Part shown: in pieces, positions 52,263-63,306 of the stretch | Layout: every line of letters begins with the position of its first letter | How positions within the stretch are numbered: position 1 is the first letter of the stretch | Assembly (NCBI RefSeq): GCF_000143085.1 | Contig: NC_014315.1 | Coordinates: forward strand, 2,696,001-2,760,000 | Source of the DNA: Nitrosococcus watsonii C-113 | GTDB taxonomy: Bacteria > Pseudomonadota > Gammaproteobacteria > Nitrosococcales > Nitrosococcaceae | DNA: 64,000 nucleotides | Direction of reading: 5' to 3' | Made by a program: the position numbers and the translations under genes | The notes under the pieces: model-generated | Told to the model about the DNA's origin: nothing | Databases searched by the model: none | The model's input: only the letters and a program-made list of their open reading frames with translations

Positions 52263-52820
52263 TATTTTGCTACACGCCAGGTCAAAGATTTTAAAAGGCC
52301 CAATTCATACTCCGCCTCTACCCTGCGATCTTGAAGCAGCTATTAAATCGATAGAAATCTACACCCGCACAGGGCATTTGCCGTTCCACTTGGAAGGGTA
52401 AGCACCCCCTGCGGGTTGTATCTCTCCCCTATTCGTCTGAAGACAATCCCATTGAAGCGGCAAGCCACAACCGGCTTCTTCGAAAACCATCAACCTCTTT
52501 TAGACCGGAACGGATACCAGCTTGCGCTTACCCTTAGAGGCGGGCAAGAACTGGCACCGGGCACCCCATGTGGACATCGAGCAGTTTGTGGCCTGGCAGA
52601 TATGGGAGCGGAGCGCCAAGGCGCACATCGTGCGCCTTGGCGCTCCAGTTGCTTGGGCTCATTCTACAAAGGGGCTATAAAAAACACCCTCTTACCGAAA
52701 AATTATAGTTCCTGCTCGTGCAATGCTTACAAGTCACAATAGGCATCGTCGATGAGTGTAGCCAGATTCGGTCGGCATCCCCGCGGTTACTGGATTTTAC
52801 TCAAAGACATGGTTAACGGC
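52263..52820. other. Gap with a perfect 16-bp palindrome and a possible gene remnant
   Basis: A plus-strand frame reading NWHRAPHVDIEQFVAWQIWE is open for about 45 codons to a TAA near 52680 but has no start or known family; it may be a remnant. The palindrome is annotated separately. Confidence 0.5.
52611..52645. repeat. Perfect 16-bp inverted repeat
   Basis: GAGCGCCAAGGCGCAC, 3-base loop atc, then its exact complement. No T-run follows, so it is not a standard terminator. G+C-rich and likely to form a cruciform. Confidence 0.9.
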
Positions 52821-55163
52821 CTACTTCAACTCGATGACGACCTTCTCGATCTCACCTGTAAAGGGAAATGGTGGCTTGTAATCGTTGATAACGGGTTGTC
52901 CGGTATCTGCACCTATACCGAAGGTGTCTATACCAAAACCACCGCCTACCGAGCCGGCCATCTTCTTCTGCGCAACTTGTTCTCCATCAACCAACAGGCT
53001 CAGGGTTGCACCTGCACCGAGTTTGCCACCGCCATCGTAAGCAAAATCAACAACGAGGATGGCATCGCCATCAACCACCTTGTTGCCTTTCAGGGTGGTG
53101 TAGTCATTGAAGTAGTTGTAGGTAAATACGGGAATCCCTTTATCGATATAGAACGTCATGCCGGCACCTAAACCGCCCCAGGCCATAAGTACGCCCTCGG
53201 TTTCCGCGCCCTTTCCTGTGGCATACGCCGTCATGGTCCAGGAACGATTCTTCATCTGCGGCGCAGCCGTCTCGCCGATTCGCGTTGCCCCCGCTGGGTA
53301 GGTGAAAACTGTGGCGCCATCTATAGCGCCAGGTACGCCCGGTTTGGGAACAGCAATGCGTGCTGCGCCACGGTCATCAAGGGGATAGACGCCAAATTCC
53401 TGGGCAGCCTGGTCAAACTTCGCCTTCATTTCTGCCAGTTTTTCCGGGTTCTTGTCGGCCAGATCGACCGCTTCGGAAAAATCATCCGGTAGGTAATAGA
53501 GTTCCCATTGGTCTTGTTCCCAATTGCCGGGCGCATATCCTTGCCGCCACGGGAAGGAATGTTGTGCGTTGGCTTTCCAGCCATCCTCGTAGTAAGAGCG
53601 GTTGGAAATAATCTCGAAATATTGCGAATTACGTCCTTTGAAATCCGGATCGCTGAAACTGTTCAGGAAGGAGGCACCTGCCAACGGTACCTGTTCGATG
53701 CCGTTGACCGTCTTGGGCATCGGTACGCCGACCGCTTCCAATATCGTCGGCACGACATCGATGACATGTAGAAATGCCTCACGTGGCTTGTCATCATGTT
53801 GGATGCGTGCGGGCCAGCTCACTACCATCGGGTTGCGAGTGCCGCCCAAGTGGGACGCCACCTGCTTGACCCACTGGAAAGGGGCATCGCCCGCCCACGC
53901 CCAGCCCAAGGGGTAATGGGGTTGCGTGCCGGGTTGACCCACGTCATCAAGACGCGGAATAAGGTCTTCCAAGGGCTTCAGAACACCATTGAGGGACGCG
54001 ATTTCATTAAACGTGCCGTCCGGACCACCTTCTGCGGATGCCCCATTGTCGCCAACAATATAGATTACCATGGTGTTTTCGGCATCGGGCAATTGCTTGA
54101 CACCATCAAGCAAACGACCGATTTCGTGGTCGGTAAACGCCATATAGCCGGCGTAGTTTTCCATCAGTGTTGTATAGACACGGATCTGGGTTTCATTGAG
54201 TGATGACCACTCGGGTACCCATTCCGGGCGAGGTGTGAGTTTGGTACCTTCGGGAATGATGCCCATTTCCAATTGCTTTTTGAACACCTTTTCGCGATAG
54301 GCTTCCCAGCCGTCGTCGAAAGCACCCTTAAAGGGCTCACGCCATTTTGGCGCAGCTTGGTGCGGTGCGTGCATCGCGCCCGGTGCAAAGTACATGAAGA
54401 AGGGTTTTTCAGGTGCAACAGCCTTGGCAACCTTCATTCGCTCGATAGCCCGATCGGTCATGTCGGTGAGCAGGTGATACCCCTCATCGGGAGAGGCGGG
54501 CGGCTCTATTGCAACCGTGTTCTCGATCAGAACTGGATAATACTGGTCCGTCTCCCCACCGTTGAATCCGTAAAAATAATCAAATCCCATTCCTGTCGGC
54601 CAACGGTCAAAAGGACCGGTCATCGTGGATTCCCAACTAGGTGTGTTGTGATTCTTGCCAAACCACCAGGTTGCATAACCGTTATCCTTCAAAACTTCGC
54701 TGATCGTAGCCGTCTGTTTAGGAATCATGGTCGTATAGCTGGGGTAACCGGTCGCCCATTCCATCAGAAAGCCATTGCCCGCGGTGTGGTGGTTTCGGCC
54801 TGTGAGCAATGCGGCCCGGGTTGGCCCGCAAATTGCCGTGGTATGAAAACGCGTATATTTCAAACCTTCAGCCGCCAACTCATCCAGTTCCGGGGTCGGG
54901 ATCATGCCCCCAAAGGTTCCAGTCTGGCCAAAGCCCACGTCGTCGAGCAAAATTACAATGATATTCGGCGCGTTCTCTGGTGCCGAGACTGGTTCCTGCC
55001 AATCGCCCGTAGAGGTTTTGTAGGTTTTACCGATCTGGCCCTCAAAGGGCGACAACGGTTGCGGCAACTGTGACCTGTCTGGCCAATCCTGTGCTTCGGC
55101 GCTTCCTAAAAAAGCACCCAACAGCAGCGCGAGACCGAGCAATCCACTCAGTAATTCCTTCAT
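52821..55163 (-). CDS. Exported arylsulfatase-family hydrolase
   Basis: A 780-residue sulfatase with a signal peptide ([21 protein letters not shown]). The metal site [16 protein letters not shown] and the formylglycine signature [13 protein letters not shown] (C-x-P-x-R) are present, with [10 protein letters not shown] and [13 protein letters not shown] further on. It needs a formylglycine-generating enzyme, not seen in the window. The C-terminal 150 residues form a beta-rich domain shared with the second sulfatase. Probably periplasmic; substrate unknown. Confidence 0.92.
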   Translation of the reverse strand: MKELLSGLLGLALLLGAFLGSAEAQDWPDRSQLPQPLSPFEGQIGKTYKTSTGDWQEPVSAPENAPNIIVILLDDVGFGQTGTFGGMIPTPELDELAAEGLKYTRFHTTAICGPTRAALLTGRNHHTAGNGFLMEWATGYPSYTTMIPKQTATISEVLKDNGYATWWFGKNHNTPSWESTMTGPFDRWPTGMGFDYFYGFNGGETDQYYPVLIENTVAIEPPASPDEGYHLLTDMTDRAIERMKVAKAVAPEKPFFMYFAPGAMHAPHQAAPKWREPFKGAFDDGWEAYREKVFKKQLEMGIIPEGTKLTPRPEWVPEWSSLNETQIRVYTTLMENYAGYMAFTDHEIGRLLDGVKQLPDAENTMVIYIVGDNGASAEGGPDGTFNEIASLNGVLKPLEDLIPRLDDVGQPGTQPHYPLGWAWAGDAPFQWVKQVASHLGGTRNPMVVSWPARIQHDDKPREAFLHVIDVVPTILEAVGVPMPKTVNGIEQVPLAGASFLNSFSDPDFKGRNSQYFEIISNRSYYEDGWKANAQHSFPWRQGYAPGNWEQDQWELYYLPDDFSEAVDLADKNPEKLAEMKAKFDQAAQEFGVYPLDDRGAARIAVPKPGVPGAIDGATVFTYPAGATRIGETAAPQMKNRSWTMTAYATGKGAETEGVLMAWGGLGAGMTFYIDKGIPVFTYNYFNDYTTLKGNKVVDGDAILVVDFAYDGGGKLGAGATLSLLVDGEQVAQKKMAGSVGGGFGIDTFGIGADTGQPVINDYKPPFPFTGEIEKVVIELK

Positions 55164-55256
55164 GTTCCATCCCTCATGTTATTGGTTAGTTGAATTTCTA
55201 AGGAACGTCTTATTAACCATGGTTCCTGGTCGTACAATACAATTATGACCAATCCT

Positions 55257-55850
55257 TCACTTCGAGCTGCCTGGCATGGAGACCTCAATGTTCAGTGGAT
55301 ATTTCGCCAAAACTTTTCCATAGCGGGCGACTTCCTGGCCCATTTGGGTGACGATCGGCAGATAACGGTTTCCAATACCGAAATCCTCCTGCGGATTCTC
55401 GTACAGATTCACCATGACGGAACCACCCGTCTCCGAGAGCACGGCACCACTGAACCCTCCCTTAAGACCAAGCGGGAAAATTGCGTTCTGTAACTGAACC
55501 ACCATATGGTACTTAAACTCATCAATTCGAACCGCCACCAGGTGTGCGTTCATTCCGACGCCCTGCGTCTTGCAACCGGGTTTTTTGAGAATCGATGCAA
55601 CCGTCGCCGCGCCCTCAAGCCCACCCGACTCTCCGTACATCGGCGGACGCAAAAGGCCATGATGCAAAGGGTTCTCCCCCGTCATGATCGTCGCGCGCGC
55701 CGGCGTACAGGACGGCGTCGCATAGGCCGAGGTCAAGATCAAACCCTCGGCTGCGAACTGATCAAGGCTTGGCGTCGCGTTACCCACCGCAATACCACCA
55801 CCGTTGAAGCCGAAGTCCATCCAACCGACATCATCGGTCATAAAGTACAG
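55257..55850 (-). pseudogene. Third sulfatase with large internal deletion
   Basis: The minus strand gives a sulfatase N-terminus (ILYFMTDDVGWMDFGFNGGG and TPSCTPARATIMTGENPLHH, with the CTPAR site), then near 55545 jumps from KTQGVG to the C-terminal strand region AVRIDEFKYHMVVQLQNA. About 300 central residues and the signal peptide are missing. The nearest upstream in-frame stop is a TAG near 55945 and there is no proper start. It lies between two intact sulfatase genes on the same strand. Confidence 0.85.
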
Positions 55851-55952
55851 GATATTCAGTTTTTTAACGTGGCATTGTTGTAGGCTTTCCTGAAATACTG
55901 GGCACTGTACCGTTATTACAGCTATGACTTTGTGGAAGGATGTACAAACCCA

Positions 55953-58385
55953 CTACTTCTTCACGGGCTGAGTGGGGGCAACCTCAAAGATCACATTCTC
56001 AATCTTGCCGGTAAAAGCGAAAGGTCGTTGCTCGCGGTAGTCTCCAGCTACCGGGGAGCCCAGATCTTTACCGATGTCCATGGTTTCAGTGGCGGAGAAT
56101 CGGGCGGGTACCATCTTTTCTATAGCACCCTTTGCTACCGATTTTCCATTGACGAACAGTTCGGCTTCGCCGCCGGTGGGTTCCACGAAGGGCTTGAAGG
56201 GGGACTGTACATAGTTCATCGCCACTTCCACTTCGCCCATTGGCAGTTTATCGGGAGATACCAGGTGATATGAATCCCTGCCAAAATAATTGTAGGTGTA
56301 GTGAAGTTTGCCGTCCTTCACGTAGAGCGTGTAGCCACCACCGGTGCCGCCACAGGCAATGATGACTCCCTCCGTATTCGGATCGGTGATATTCACCTTG
56401 GCCGAAATCTTGTGGGAACGCTGATACGTGGGGGGCGCGCTTCCTTCGGGAATTCGCGTGGTTCCAGGCGAATAGGTGAATTTTGTACGACCGGCAGTCA
56501 CCGATGGACGAGCCACACCGGCGCGTTCGGCAAAACGGTCATCGAGCGGATAAACCTGATATTTTTTGGCTTCCTGATCAAAGATTTCCACCATTTCGTT
56601 CAACTTGTCCGGGTACTTTGCGGCGAGATCATTGGCTTCTGAAAAATCTTCATCAATATTGTAAAGTTGCCAGGTGTTGTATTTCGGATCGGTAAAGCCC
56701 ACGGAGCCCGTGAGCACCCATGGCGCACCGTGGAAATTGGCCGCTACCCAGCCGTCGTGATAAATGGCCCGGTGGCCACCCGTCTCAAAATATTGGGTTG
56801 TCCGCACCTCGTCCGCATCCGCAGAGGCGAAAGTAGAACTCATGTCCACACCAGCCATAGGAATCTGCTCGATGCCATCTACCTCTGCCGGGATTGGAAT
56901 ATGGGCTGCATGGAGGATCGTGGGAACCACATCCACCACGTGGGTAAACTGATCGCGAAGGCCGCCCTTATCTTCGATGACCTTGGGCCAGGATACGACC
57001 ATACCATTGCGCGTTGCACCAAAGTGCGAGGGTACGCGTTTCATCCATTGGAAGGGCGAGGAGCCTGCCCATGACCAACCAACGGCGTAATGATTCTCGT
57101 GCAACGGGCTGCCGAGCTCGTCTATCTTTGACAACTGCTCCTCCACGCTGCCCGGTATGCCGTTTTGGGTCATGATCTCATTGAGGGTTCCCGTCGGCCC
57201 ACCTTCCGGGCTTGCGCCGTTGTCACCGGCAATATAGATAATGAGTGTATTATCCGCATCGTCGGAATTTTCAATTGCTTGAATAAAACGACCAATCTCG
57301 TGGTCGGTATGCGCTACGAATCCGGCGAATACTTCCATCTGGTGCGCATAAAGGCGCTTCTCGTCAGCACTCAGGGAATTCCATGCCCTGATTTCTTCGG
57401 GACGGGGTGTGAGCTTGGTGTCCTGCGGAACCACGCCCAATTTTTTTTGCCGTTCAAGTGTTTGCTCACGAAGTTTGTCCCAACCCTGGTCAAACTGTCC
57501 CTTGAACTTGTCTATCCACTCCTTGGGTGCGTGATGGGGTGCGTGGGTTGCACCTGTGGACAGGTAAACAAAGTAGGGTTTCTCCGGATTCACAGACTCG
57601 TGCACATCGATCCAATCGATGGCGTGGTCCACAAGATCCGTTGTCAGATGATAGCCCTCTTCCGGACTTTTATCAGGTTCTACTGCTTGCGTATTGTAAT
57701 AAAGCTGTGGCTCCCATTGGCTGGTAGCCGCCCCGTTGAACCCATAGAAGGTTTCGAAGCCCCATCCCATAGGCCAGTGGGTATAGGGTCCTACCGGATT
57801 GGACTCCCAGTCCGGGGTGTTGTGGTTCTTGCCGAACATCGCTGTGCTGTACCCATTTTCGCGCAAGGTGTGCGCCACGGTCACGGCATCCCTGGGCAAC
57901 AGGCTGTTGTACCCTGGATAACCCGTGGAGAGTTCGACAATGGTTCCAAAACCGACCGAGTGATGGTTGCGGCCGGTGAGCAATGCGGCCCTTGTGGGCG
58001 AACATACACCGACGGTATGAAAGCGGTTGTAGCGCAGCCCCTCGCTTGCCAACTGGTCGAGTTCAGGCGTTGGCACCGGACCGCCGAAGGTTCCTGGCTG
58101 TCCAAAACCGAGGTCGTCGATAAGGATCAATACGACGTTGGGGGCACCCTTGGGAGCCTCTACTGCCTTGGGGAAATCGGGTGTCGATTCCTTGTAAGTC
58201 TTGCCTATCTTTCCCTTGAACGGTGGATCTTCCAGAGGAAGATTCGCTCTCTCCTGAGCAGAGGGAACCGTCTGGGAGAGAGGTTCGCTTTGTCTGTTTA
58301 GCTCGCCATAGCAGGCAGCGGTAGCGAGTAGAGCAAGGGGAAATAGCAACGCTTGAGTAAGCTTCGTGGGGTGGTTGCGTGACAT
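55953..58385 (-). CDS. Exported arylsulfatase-family hydrolase (probable lipoprotein)
   Basis: An 810-residue protein homologous to the sulfatase at 52821 along its whole length. The leader LTQALLFPLALLATAAC ends in a plausible lipobox Cys. Active-site motifs: [32 protein letters not shown] and YIAGDNGASPEGG. The C-terminal domain ends PFAFTGKIENVIFEV. Anchoring to a membrane would place it in the periplasm. Substrate unknown. Confidence 0.92.
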   Translation of the reverse strand: MSRNHPTKLTQALLFPLALLATAACYGELNRQSEPLSQTVPSAQERANLPLEDPPFKGKIGKTYKESTPDFPKAVEAPKGAPNVVLILIDDLGFGQPGTFGGPVPTPELDQLASEGLRYNRFHTVGVCSPTRAALLTGRNHHSVGFGTIVELSTGYPGYNSLLPRDAVTVAHTLRENGYSTAMFGKNHNTPDWESNPVGPYTHWPMGWGFETFYGFNGAATSQWEPQLYYNTQAVEPDKSPEEGYHLTTDLVDHAIDWIDVHESVNPEKPYFVYLSTGATHAPHHAPKEWIDKFKGQFDQGWDKLREQTLERQKKLGVVPQDTKLTPRPEEIRAWNSLSADEKRLYAHQMEVFAGFVAHTDHEIGRFIQAIENSDDADNTLIIYIAGDNGASPEGGPTGTLNEIMTQNGIPGSVEEQLSKIDELGSPLHENHYAVGWSWAGSSPFQWMKRVPSHFGATRNGMVVSWPKVIEDKGGLRDQFTHVVDVVPTILHAAHIPIPAEVDGIEQIPMAGVDMSSTFASADADEVRTTQYFETGGHRAIYHDGWVAANFHGAPWVLTGSVGFTDPKYNTWQLYNIDEDFSEANDLAAKYPDKLNEMVEIFDQEAKKYQVYPLDDRFAERAGVARPSVTAGRTKFTYSPGTTRIPEGSAPPTYQRSHKISAKVNITDPNTEGVIIACGGTGGGYTLYVKDGKLHYTYNYFGRDSYHLVSPDKLPMGEVEVAMNYVQSPFKPFVEPTGGEAELFVNGKSVAKGAIEKMVPARFSATETMDIGKDLGSPVAGDYREQRPFAFTGKIENVIFEVAPTQPVKK

Positions 58386-58610
58386 TGATTTCGGTCCTGT
58401 TGCAAAAAATTTGTTAGCGGTGCGCTTGCCTGATTATGGAAAGACAAAGGGTTATATCGCCAAGAGATATCGTCTAGCTTGAGGGACTTAGTCAGATTGA
58501 GTATCGCAAGCAAAGACAAACACCAGTCAGCGCCATTGGCGGTAACCCCTTTGATGACCGCTGAGATTACCGCTAGATAGCAATAACCTCTTTGAGACCA
58601 TCTTGGATAT

Positions 58611-58650
58611 AAAAAAGCCGAAAGCTATTATACTTAACTCGCTTTCCGGC
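58611..58650 (-). terminator. Rho-independent terminator after tRNA-Met
   Basis: Minus strand GCCGGAAAGC ... GCTTTCGGC followed by TTTTTT, 29 bases downstream of the tRNA 3' end. Confidence 0.85.
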
Positions 58651-58678
58651 CTTCTGTGCACTTTCTCGGATAGGTAAT

Positions 58679-58755
58679 TGGTGGCTATGGGTGGATTCGA
58701 ACCACCGACCTCAGCATTATGAGTGCCGCGCTCTAACCAACTGAGCTACATAGCC
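58679..58755 (-). tRNA. tRNA-Met (CAT)
   Basis: A 77-base cloverleaf on the minus strand, GGCTATG acceptor pairing with CATAGCC, D-arm AGCTCAGTTGGTTAGAGC, anticodon loop CTCATAA (CAT), T-arm GGTTCGAATCC and encoded CCA. The 5' G-C pair and D-arm fit elongator Met. It is followed by a terminator and preceded by ychF. Confidence 0.95.
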
Positions 58756-58863
58756 AAGAAGCTTTGAAGTTTACGATGAGAGCCAGCCGCGCCTAACAAC
58801 ACGACTTCGAGATGGAAAAATATTTTACGTTATCTAGCGGTAAATTGTCCAGAAGAGCAACCA

Positions 58864-59952
58864 TTATACATTGAAGCGAAAATGGATAACGTCGCCATCC
58901 TGAACCACGTAGTCCTTTCCTTCAAGGCGCCATTTACCCGCCTCCTTGGCACCCTGCTCTCCCTGGCAAGCAATAAAGTCTTTATAGGAGATAACCTCCG
59001 CCCGAATGAAGCCTTTTTCAAAGTCGGTATGAATAACTCCAGCAGCCTGGGGAGCTGTTGCACCCATGGGAACCGTCCAAGCGCGAACTTCTTTCGGACC
59101 AGCGGTAAAAAAAGTTTGCAAGCCCAGCAGTTTATAACCGGCACGAATGACCCGGTTCAAACCAGGCTCCTCAATGCCCAACTCCGCCAAAAATTCTTCC
59201 TTTTCAGCATCCTCCAGTTGAGACAGCTCCGCTTCAATGGCAGCACACACGGGCACGACCTCGGCTCCTTCCCTGGTCGCGAATTCCTGTAGTGCCTTGA
59301 GCCAAGGATTGTTCTCAAAGCCATCCTCGGCCACATTAGCAATATAAAGGACGGGCTTGGAAGTGAGCAAATGTAGGGATTGCAACTCTTTCCATTCCTC
59401 CGAGTCAAGCACCAGGGTCCGGACTGATTTACCCTCATTCAGGTGCCCCCGCACCTTCTCTAACAGGCTTTTGAGGACGAGGGCCTCCTTATCCGCTTTT
59501 GCCGCCCGGGTTGCGCGGGATAAAGCCTTTTCTACTGTTTCCAGATCCGCTAGGGCCAGTTCGGTGTCGATAACCTCTATATCCCCTAAGGGATCGATTT
59601 GCCCGGCTACATGGATCACATTTTGGTCTTCAAAACAGCGTACCACATGGGCAATAGCTTCCGTTTCGCGGATATGAGCAAGAAATTGATTGCCCAGCCC
59701 TTCCCCTTGGGAAGCACCTGCAACCAGACCGGCAATATCCACAAACATCATGGTGGTGGGAAGCACTTGTTGAGGACGGACGATGGCAGCGATTTTGTCC
59801 AGCCTTGGATCGGGCATGGGCACCATACCCACATTAGGATCAATGGTACAAAAGGGATAATTCTGAGCCTCGATACCCGCCTGGGTAAGCGCATTAAACA
59901 ACGTGGATTTACCCACATTGGGCAAACCCACAATTCCGCATTTAAATCCCAT
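58864..59952 (-). CDS. ychF: Redox-regulated ATPase YchF (Obg-like)
   Basis: A 362-residue translation-associated P-loop NTPase. G1 is [18 protein letters not shown], switch region [20 protein letters not shown], and the altered G4 motif NVAE (in [11 protein letters not shown]) that favours ATP. TGS domain at the C-terminus ends with the conserved [17 protein letters not shown]. Encoded 12 bases after pth. Confidence 0.96.
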   Translation of the reverse strand: MGFKCGIVGLPNVGKSTLFNALTQAGIEAQNYPFCTIDPNVGMVPMPDPRLDKIAAIVRPQQVLPTTMMFVDIAGLVAGASQGEGLGNQFLAHIRETEAIAHVVRCFEDQNVIHVAGQIDPLGDIEVIDTELALADLETVEKALSRATRAAKADKEALVLKSLLEKVRGHLNEGKSVRTLVLDSEEWKELQSLHLLTSKPVLYIANVAEDGFENNPWLKALQEFATREGAEVVPVCAAIEAELSQLEDAEKEEFLAELGIEEPGLNRVIRAGYKLLGLQTFFTAGPKEVRAWTVPMGATAPQAAGVIHTDFEKGFIRAEVISYKDFIACQGEQGAKEAGKWRLEGKDYVVQDGDVIHFRFNV

Positions 59953-59964
59953 GAATATGAGCTC

Positions 59965-60546
59965 CTAGCTTTGACTGTGCAATCGGTGCATGGCCTTTTC
60001 CGTGTCGCCCGCCAGCACCTCGGGTAGTACCTCAAACCCAGCACCAATGGCCGTCTCAATGGCTTGCCGATCCTCCCTTGAAGGGCGGTTTAGCACATAG
60101 CTCACCACATCCTGACCGCTTCCCGGATGGCCCACCCCTAAACGCAGCCTGAGAAAATCCCTCCGACCAAGGCGGTTAATAATATCCCGCAGGCCATTAT
60201 GCCCCCCATGGCCCCCAGTGCGCTTGAGTTTGGCTATTCCAGGGGGTAAATCCAAATCGTCATGGGCAATAAGCAAGCGCTCAAGAGGGATTTGGTAGTA
60301 ATTCAAGAGAGCAAGCACGGCCTGGCCACTGCGGTTCATAAAAGTCGTAGGCTTAAGCAGCCAGAGATCGTGCCCGCGCCAATGAGCGCGGGCATAATCG
60401 CCAAAAAACTTCGCCCCTGGCTTAAAGTCAATACCTAGTTCACTGGCAACAGCATCTAGCCACCAAAATCCGGCATTATGACGGGTCTGGGCATACTCTA
60501 TCCCCGGATTACCAAGCCCAATTAATAACCAAGCAGTGGCAGCCAT
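59965..60546 (-). CDS. pth: Peptidyl-tRNA hydrolase
   Basis: A 193-residue enzyme that frees tRNA from stalled peptidyl-tRNA. Motifs: [20 protein letters not shown] (catalytic His), [13 protein letters not shown] and [16 protein letters not shown] then [12 protein letters not shown]. In the usual order rplY-pth-ychF. Confidence 0.97.
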   Translation of the reverse strand: MAATAWLLIGLGNPGIEYAQTRHNAGFWWLDAVASELGIDFKPGAKFFGDYARAHWRGHDLWLLKPTTFMNRSGQAVLALLNYYQIPLERLLIAHDDLDLPPGIAKLKRTGGHGGHNGLRDIINRLGRRDFLRLRLGVGHPGSGQDVVSYVLNRPSREDRQAIETAIGAGFEVLPEVLAGDTEKAMHRLHSQS

Positions 60547-60561
60547 GGGACGAGCGTCGGC

Positions 60562-61209
60562 CTATTCGGCATCAGTAGCTTCAACGTCGTCGCCTTCAGC
60601 GCCTGTTTCTTCTTCCTCGGCAACAACCCGGGGCTTATGGATAGTGACCACCGGTTGATCGTGGTCTTCGCCAAGCTTCAATGCTGGAATCTCAACCCCC
60701 CCGGGGAGTTTCAGATCCGATAGATGCACCGTCTCGCCAACACCTAAATTGGCTAAATCAACTTCGATATACTCAGGTAAGTCTTTAGCCAAGCAACTGA
60801 CCTCAACATCGTTCAAAAGTCGGGCCACCGTACCGCCTTCTTGCTTCACACCAGGAGCCGTCTCATCACCAATGAAATGCAGGGGCACTTTGATAGTCAG
60901 CTTTTGGGCAGCGCTCACTCGCTGCAAATCCAGATGGAGCACTTTGTTAGGATTCACTGGATCTCGCTGCAAGGCCTTAAGAACTACCTTTTCCGCCTTG
61001 CCGTTGGCATGAATAGTTAAGATATGGGAGTAAAATGCATCATGGCTTAGATGCCGAAAAAGCAAGTTGTGATCAAAAATAAGAGAAATAGGCTCTTTAG
61101 CAGCACCATATAAAACAGCCGGTACCTTGCCGGCGCGGCGCAGGCGGCGGCTCGCACCTTTTCCCTGCTCAGCGCGGACATCGGCGTGGAGTTCAAATAG
61201 GTTTTCCAT
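60562..61209 (-). CDS. rplY: 50S ribosomal protein L25/general stress protein Ctc
   Basis: A 215-residue long form (CTC) of L25, with the N-terminal 5S rRNA-binding domain (ELHADVRAEQGKGASRRLRR) and the C-terminal TL5-type beta domain (GETVHLSDLKLPGGVEIPAL). Acidic tail EEEETGAEGDDVEATDAE. It binds 5S rRNA. Confidence 0.96.
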   Translation of the reverse strand: MENLFELHADVRAEQGKGASRRLRRAGKVPAVLYGAAKEPISLIFDHNLLFRHLSHDAFYSHILTIHANGKAEKVVLKALQRDPVNPNKVLHLDLQRVSAAQKLTIKVPLHFIGDETAPGVKQEGGTVARLLNDVEVSCLAKDLPEYIEVDLANLGVGETVHLSDLKLPGGVEIPALKLGEDHDQPVVTIHKPRVVAEEEETGAEGDDVEATDAE

Positions 61210-61303
61210 TGTCTTTTAGTCTCCTGTTGACGAATCAAAAGCGCCCCACACGTTATTCTCGCCTTCCCCGCGACCAGGGTTAAGGCACAACGATAAGGGG
61301 CAT

Positions 61304-62239
61304 TTATTCCACAAAAAGGGAGCTGACCGACTCCTCGGTACTAATCCGGTATACGGTCTCGGCCAGCATTTCAGCGATACTCAGCTGACGAATCTTACTA
61401 CAAGCAGCGGCCTCTTGATGCAGCGGGATGGTATCCGTTACCACCAGCTCATCCAGCATGGACTTGTTGATATTGTCTACCGCCGGTCCAGAAAGAACTG
61501 GATGGGTGCAATAGGCTATCACCTTGGCTGCCCCCTTTTGCTTAAGGGCGCGGGCAGCCTCGCACAAAGTGCCGGCCGTATCCACCAAATCATCCACCAG
61601 TACGCAGGTACGCTGTTCAACATCACCAATAATATGCATGACCTTCGCTTCATTGGGGTGAGGCCGGCGCTTATCAATAATCGCCAACTCTGCTTCCAAG
61701 TGCTTTGCCAAGGCACGAGCTCTCACTACCCCGCCCACGTCAGGTGAAACAACGATTAAATTAGCATATTCATGCTTCCAAATATCACCTAGAAGAACTG
61801 GCGAGGCATAGACGTTATCCACCGGCAGGTCGAAAAAACCTTGAATCTGGTCCGCGTGGAGATCTACCGTCAGCACCCGGTCGGCCCCTACAACGGTAAT
61901 CATATTAGCAACGACTTTGGCACTGATAGGGACACGGGCCGACCGGGGCCTGCGGTCTTGGCGAGAATAACCAAAGTAGGGGATCACCGTGGTGATCCGG
62001 GCCGCCGAGGAACGCCGAACCGCATCCACCAGAATCAGTAACTCCATTAAATTATCATTAGTAGGCGCGCAAGTAGGTTGAATGATAAAAACATCCTTGC
62101 CACGCACATGCTCCATCAGTTCCACCATGACTTCCCCATCGCTGAAGCGACTTACCTGAGCTTTAGTTAGGGGAAGATGGAGATAGGCAGCAATATCCTT
62201 CGACAACTGGAGATGGGCATTACCGCTAAGAATAAGCAA
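61304..62239 (-). CDS. prs: Ribose-phosphate pyrophosphokinase
   Basis: Makes PRPP from ribose 5-phosphate and ATP. Motifs: [45 protein letters not shown]-type loop [15 protein letters not shown] and the PRPP loop [17 protein letters not shown]. No ATG fits: I list TTG 62239, which gives 311 residues aligned with the usual N-terminus (LILSGNAHL). The frame is open to a TTG at 62326, which would add 29 atypical residues. Confidence 0.93.
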   Translation of the reverse strand: MLILSGNAHLQLSKDIAAYLHLPLTKAQVSRFSDGEVMVELMEHVRGKDVFIIQPTCAPTNDNLMELLILVDAVRRSSAARITTVIPYFGYSRQDRRPRSARVPISAKVVANMITVVGADRVLTVDLHADQIQGFFDLPVDNVYASPVLLGDIWKHEYANLIVVSPDVGGVVRARALAKHLEAELAIIDKRRPHPNEAKVMHIIGDVEQRTCVLVDDLVDTAGTLCEAARALKQKGAAKVIAYCTHPVLSGPAVDNINKSMLDELVVTDTIPLHQEAAACSKIRQLSIAEMLAETVYRISTEESVSSLFVE

Positions 62240-62364
62240 GCGAGATGAAGAGCCAGATCCAGTATCGGGAGTTCCTGGAGGGTAAGTACGGAATTTTCCT
62301 GTGCGTGTTAGCACTGTTACTCTCAAAGAAGAGGAAGAATAATATTAATCAACACTACCAAAAA

Positions 62365-62439
62365 TGGCTGGGGTGCCAGGATTCGAACCTGGGAATGCGG
62401 GGATCAAAACCCCGTGCCTTACCTCTTGGCGACACCCCA
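62365..62439 (-). tRNA. tRNA-Gln (TTG)
   Basis: A 75-base cloverleaf on the minus strand: TGGGGTG acceptor with CACCCCA, D-arm GCCAAGAGGTAAGGC, anticodon loop TTTTGAT (TTG), T-arm GGTTCGAATCC and encoded CCA. Its position between ispE and prs is conserved in gammaproteobacteria. Confidence 0.95.
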
Positions 62440-62456
62440 ACAATACTAAACTATCG

Positions 62457-63299
62457 TTAACAGCCTGTTTTCTCTAAACAGTCTAACAATAACGAATCAT
62501 TACAGCCTTTAGCAACAATACCTTGCCAATGGGAAGGCATACATGCTAATGCCGCCAAGGCTTGAGATTTTCCATCAAACGCCGCGAATACACTGCTACC
62601 CGTACCTGTCATCCTAGCCGGTGAAAACTGGGACAACCAATCAAGGGCTTCAGCCACCACGGGATAGCGCCCCCGCACCACAGGCTCGCACACATTTTCC
62701 CCTTCACCGGCAAGAAGACCCGGTATTGTCATAGGTTTGCAATCCCGTGTCAATTCTGGAGCGGTAAATACCTCACGGGTGGATACGTGAACCGCTGGAG
62801 TAACAATCAAATACCAGGGTTCGGGCAACTCAAGCGGCTGCAATTGCTCTCCCACCCCTTCTGCCCAGGCGGCGCGGCCATAGATAAATACAGGCACGTC
62901 CGCGCCCAATTCCAGTCCCAATTGGGCCAGTTGGGAGATGGATAACCCTGTTCCCCAAAGATGATTCAACGCCACTAAGGTAGTCGCCGCATCCGAGCTT
63001 CCACCACCTAGACCGCCACCCATGGGGAGGTGCTTACGAATTCGGACTTCTACTCCCTGGGAGCAAGCCGTCCTCTGCTGCAAGAGCAAAGCCGCTCGAT
63101 ACACCAAGTCTTGTTCCACCGGCACCGCCGGTAAGGGTGATAAGTGCTCAATACGCCCGTCTGCACCAGGCCGGAATCCCAACCAATCGCAATAATCAAT
63201 AAATTGAAAAGCGGTTTGGAGCAGATGATAACCATCTTCACGGCGTCCAGTGATATGGAGAAACAAATTTAGTTTGGCGGGAGCAGGCCAAAGCAACAC
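62457..63299 (-). CDS. ispE: 4-diphosphocytidyl-2-C-methyl-D-erythritol kinase
   Basis: A 280-residue GHMP kinase of the MEP isoprenoid pathway. N-terminal WPAPAKLNLFLHITGRREDG and the ATP-binding PMGGGLGGGSSDAATTLVAL; C-terminal MTGTGSSVFAAFDG. Encoded 7 bases after lolB. Confidence 0.97.
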   Translation of the reverse strand: MLLWPAPAKLNLFLHITGRREDGYHLLQTAFQFIDYCDWLGFRPGADGRIEHLSPLPAVPVEQDLVYRAALLLQQRTACSQGVEVRIRKHLPMGGGLGGGSSDAATTLVALNHLWGTGLSISQLAQLGLELGADVPVFIYGRAAWAEGVGEQLQPLELPEPWYLIVTPAVHVSTREVFTAPELTRDCKPMTIPGLLAGEGENVCEPVVRGRYPVVAEALDWLSQFSPARMTGTGSSVFAAFDGKSQALAALACMPSHWQGIVAKGCNDSLLLDCLEKTGC

Positions 63300-63306
63300 G
63301 AAATGC

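Noticed and set aside
52500-52680. Plus-strand frame NWHRAPHVDIEQF and following
   Set aside because: No start codon, includes a perfect palindrome, and no recognised family; mentioned only as a possible remnant in the gap entry.
57165-58301. Long plus-strand frame (378 codons) opposite the sulfatase
   Set aside because: Antisense shadow of a well-supported sulfatase gene; no recognisable domain.
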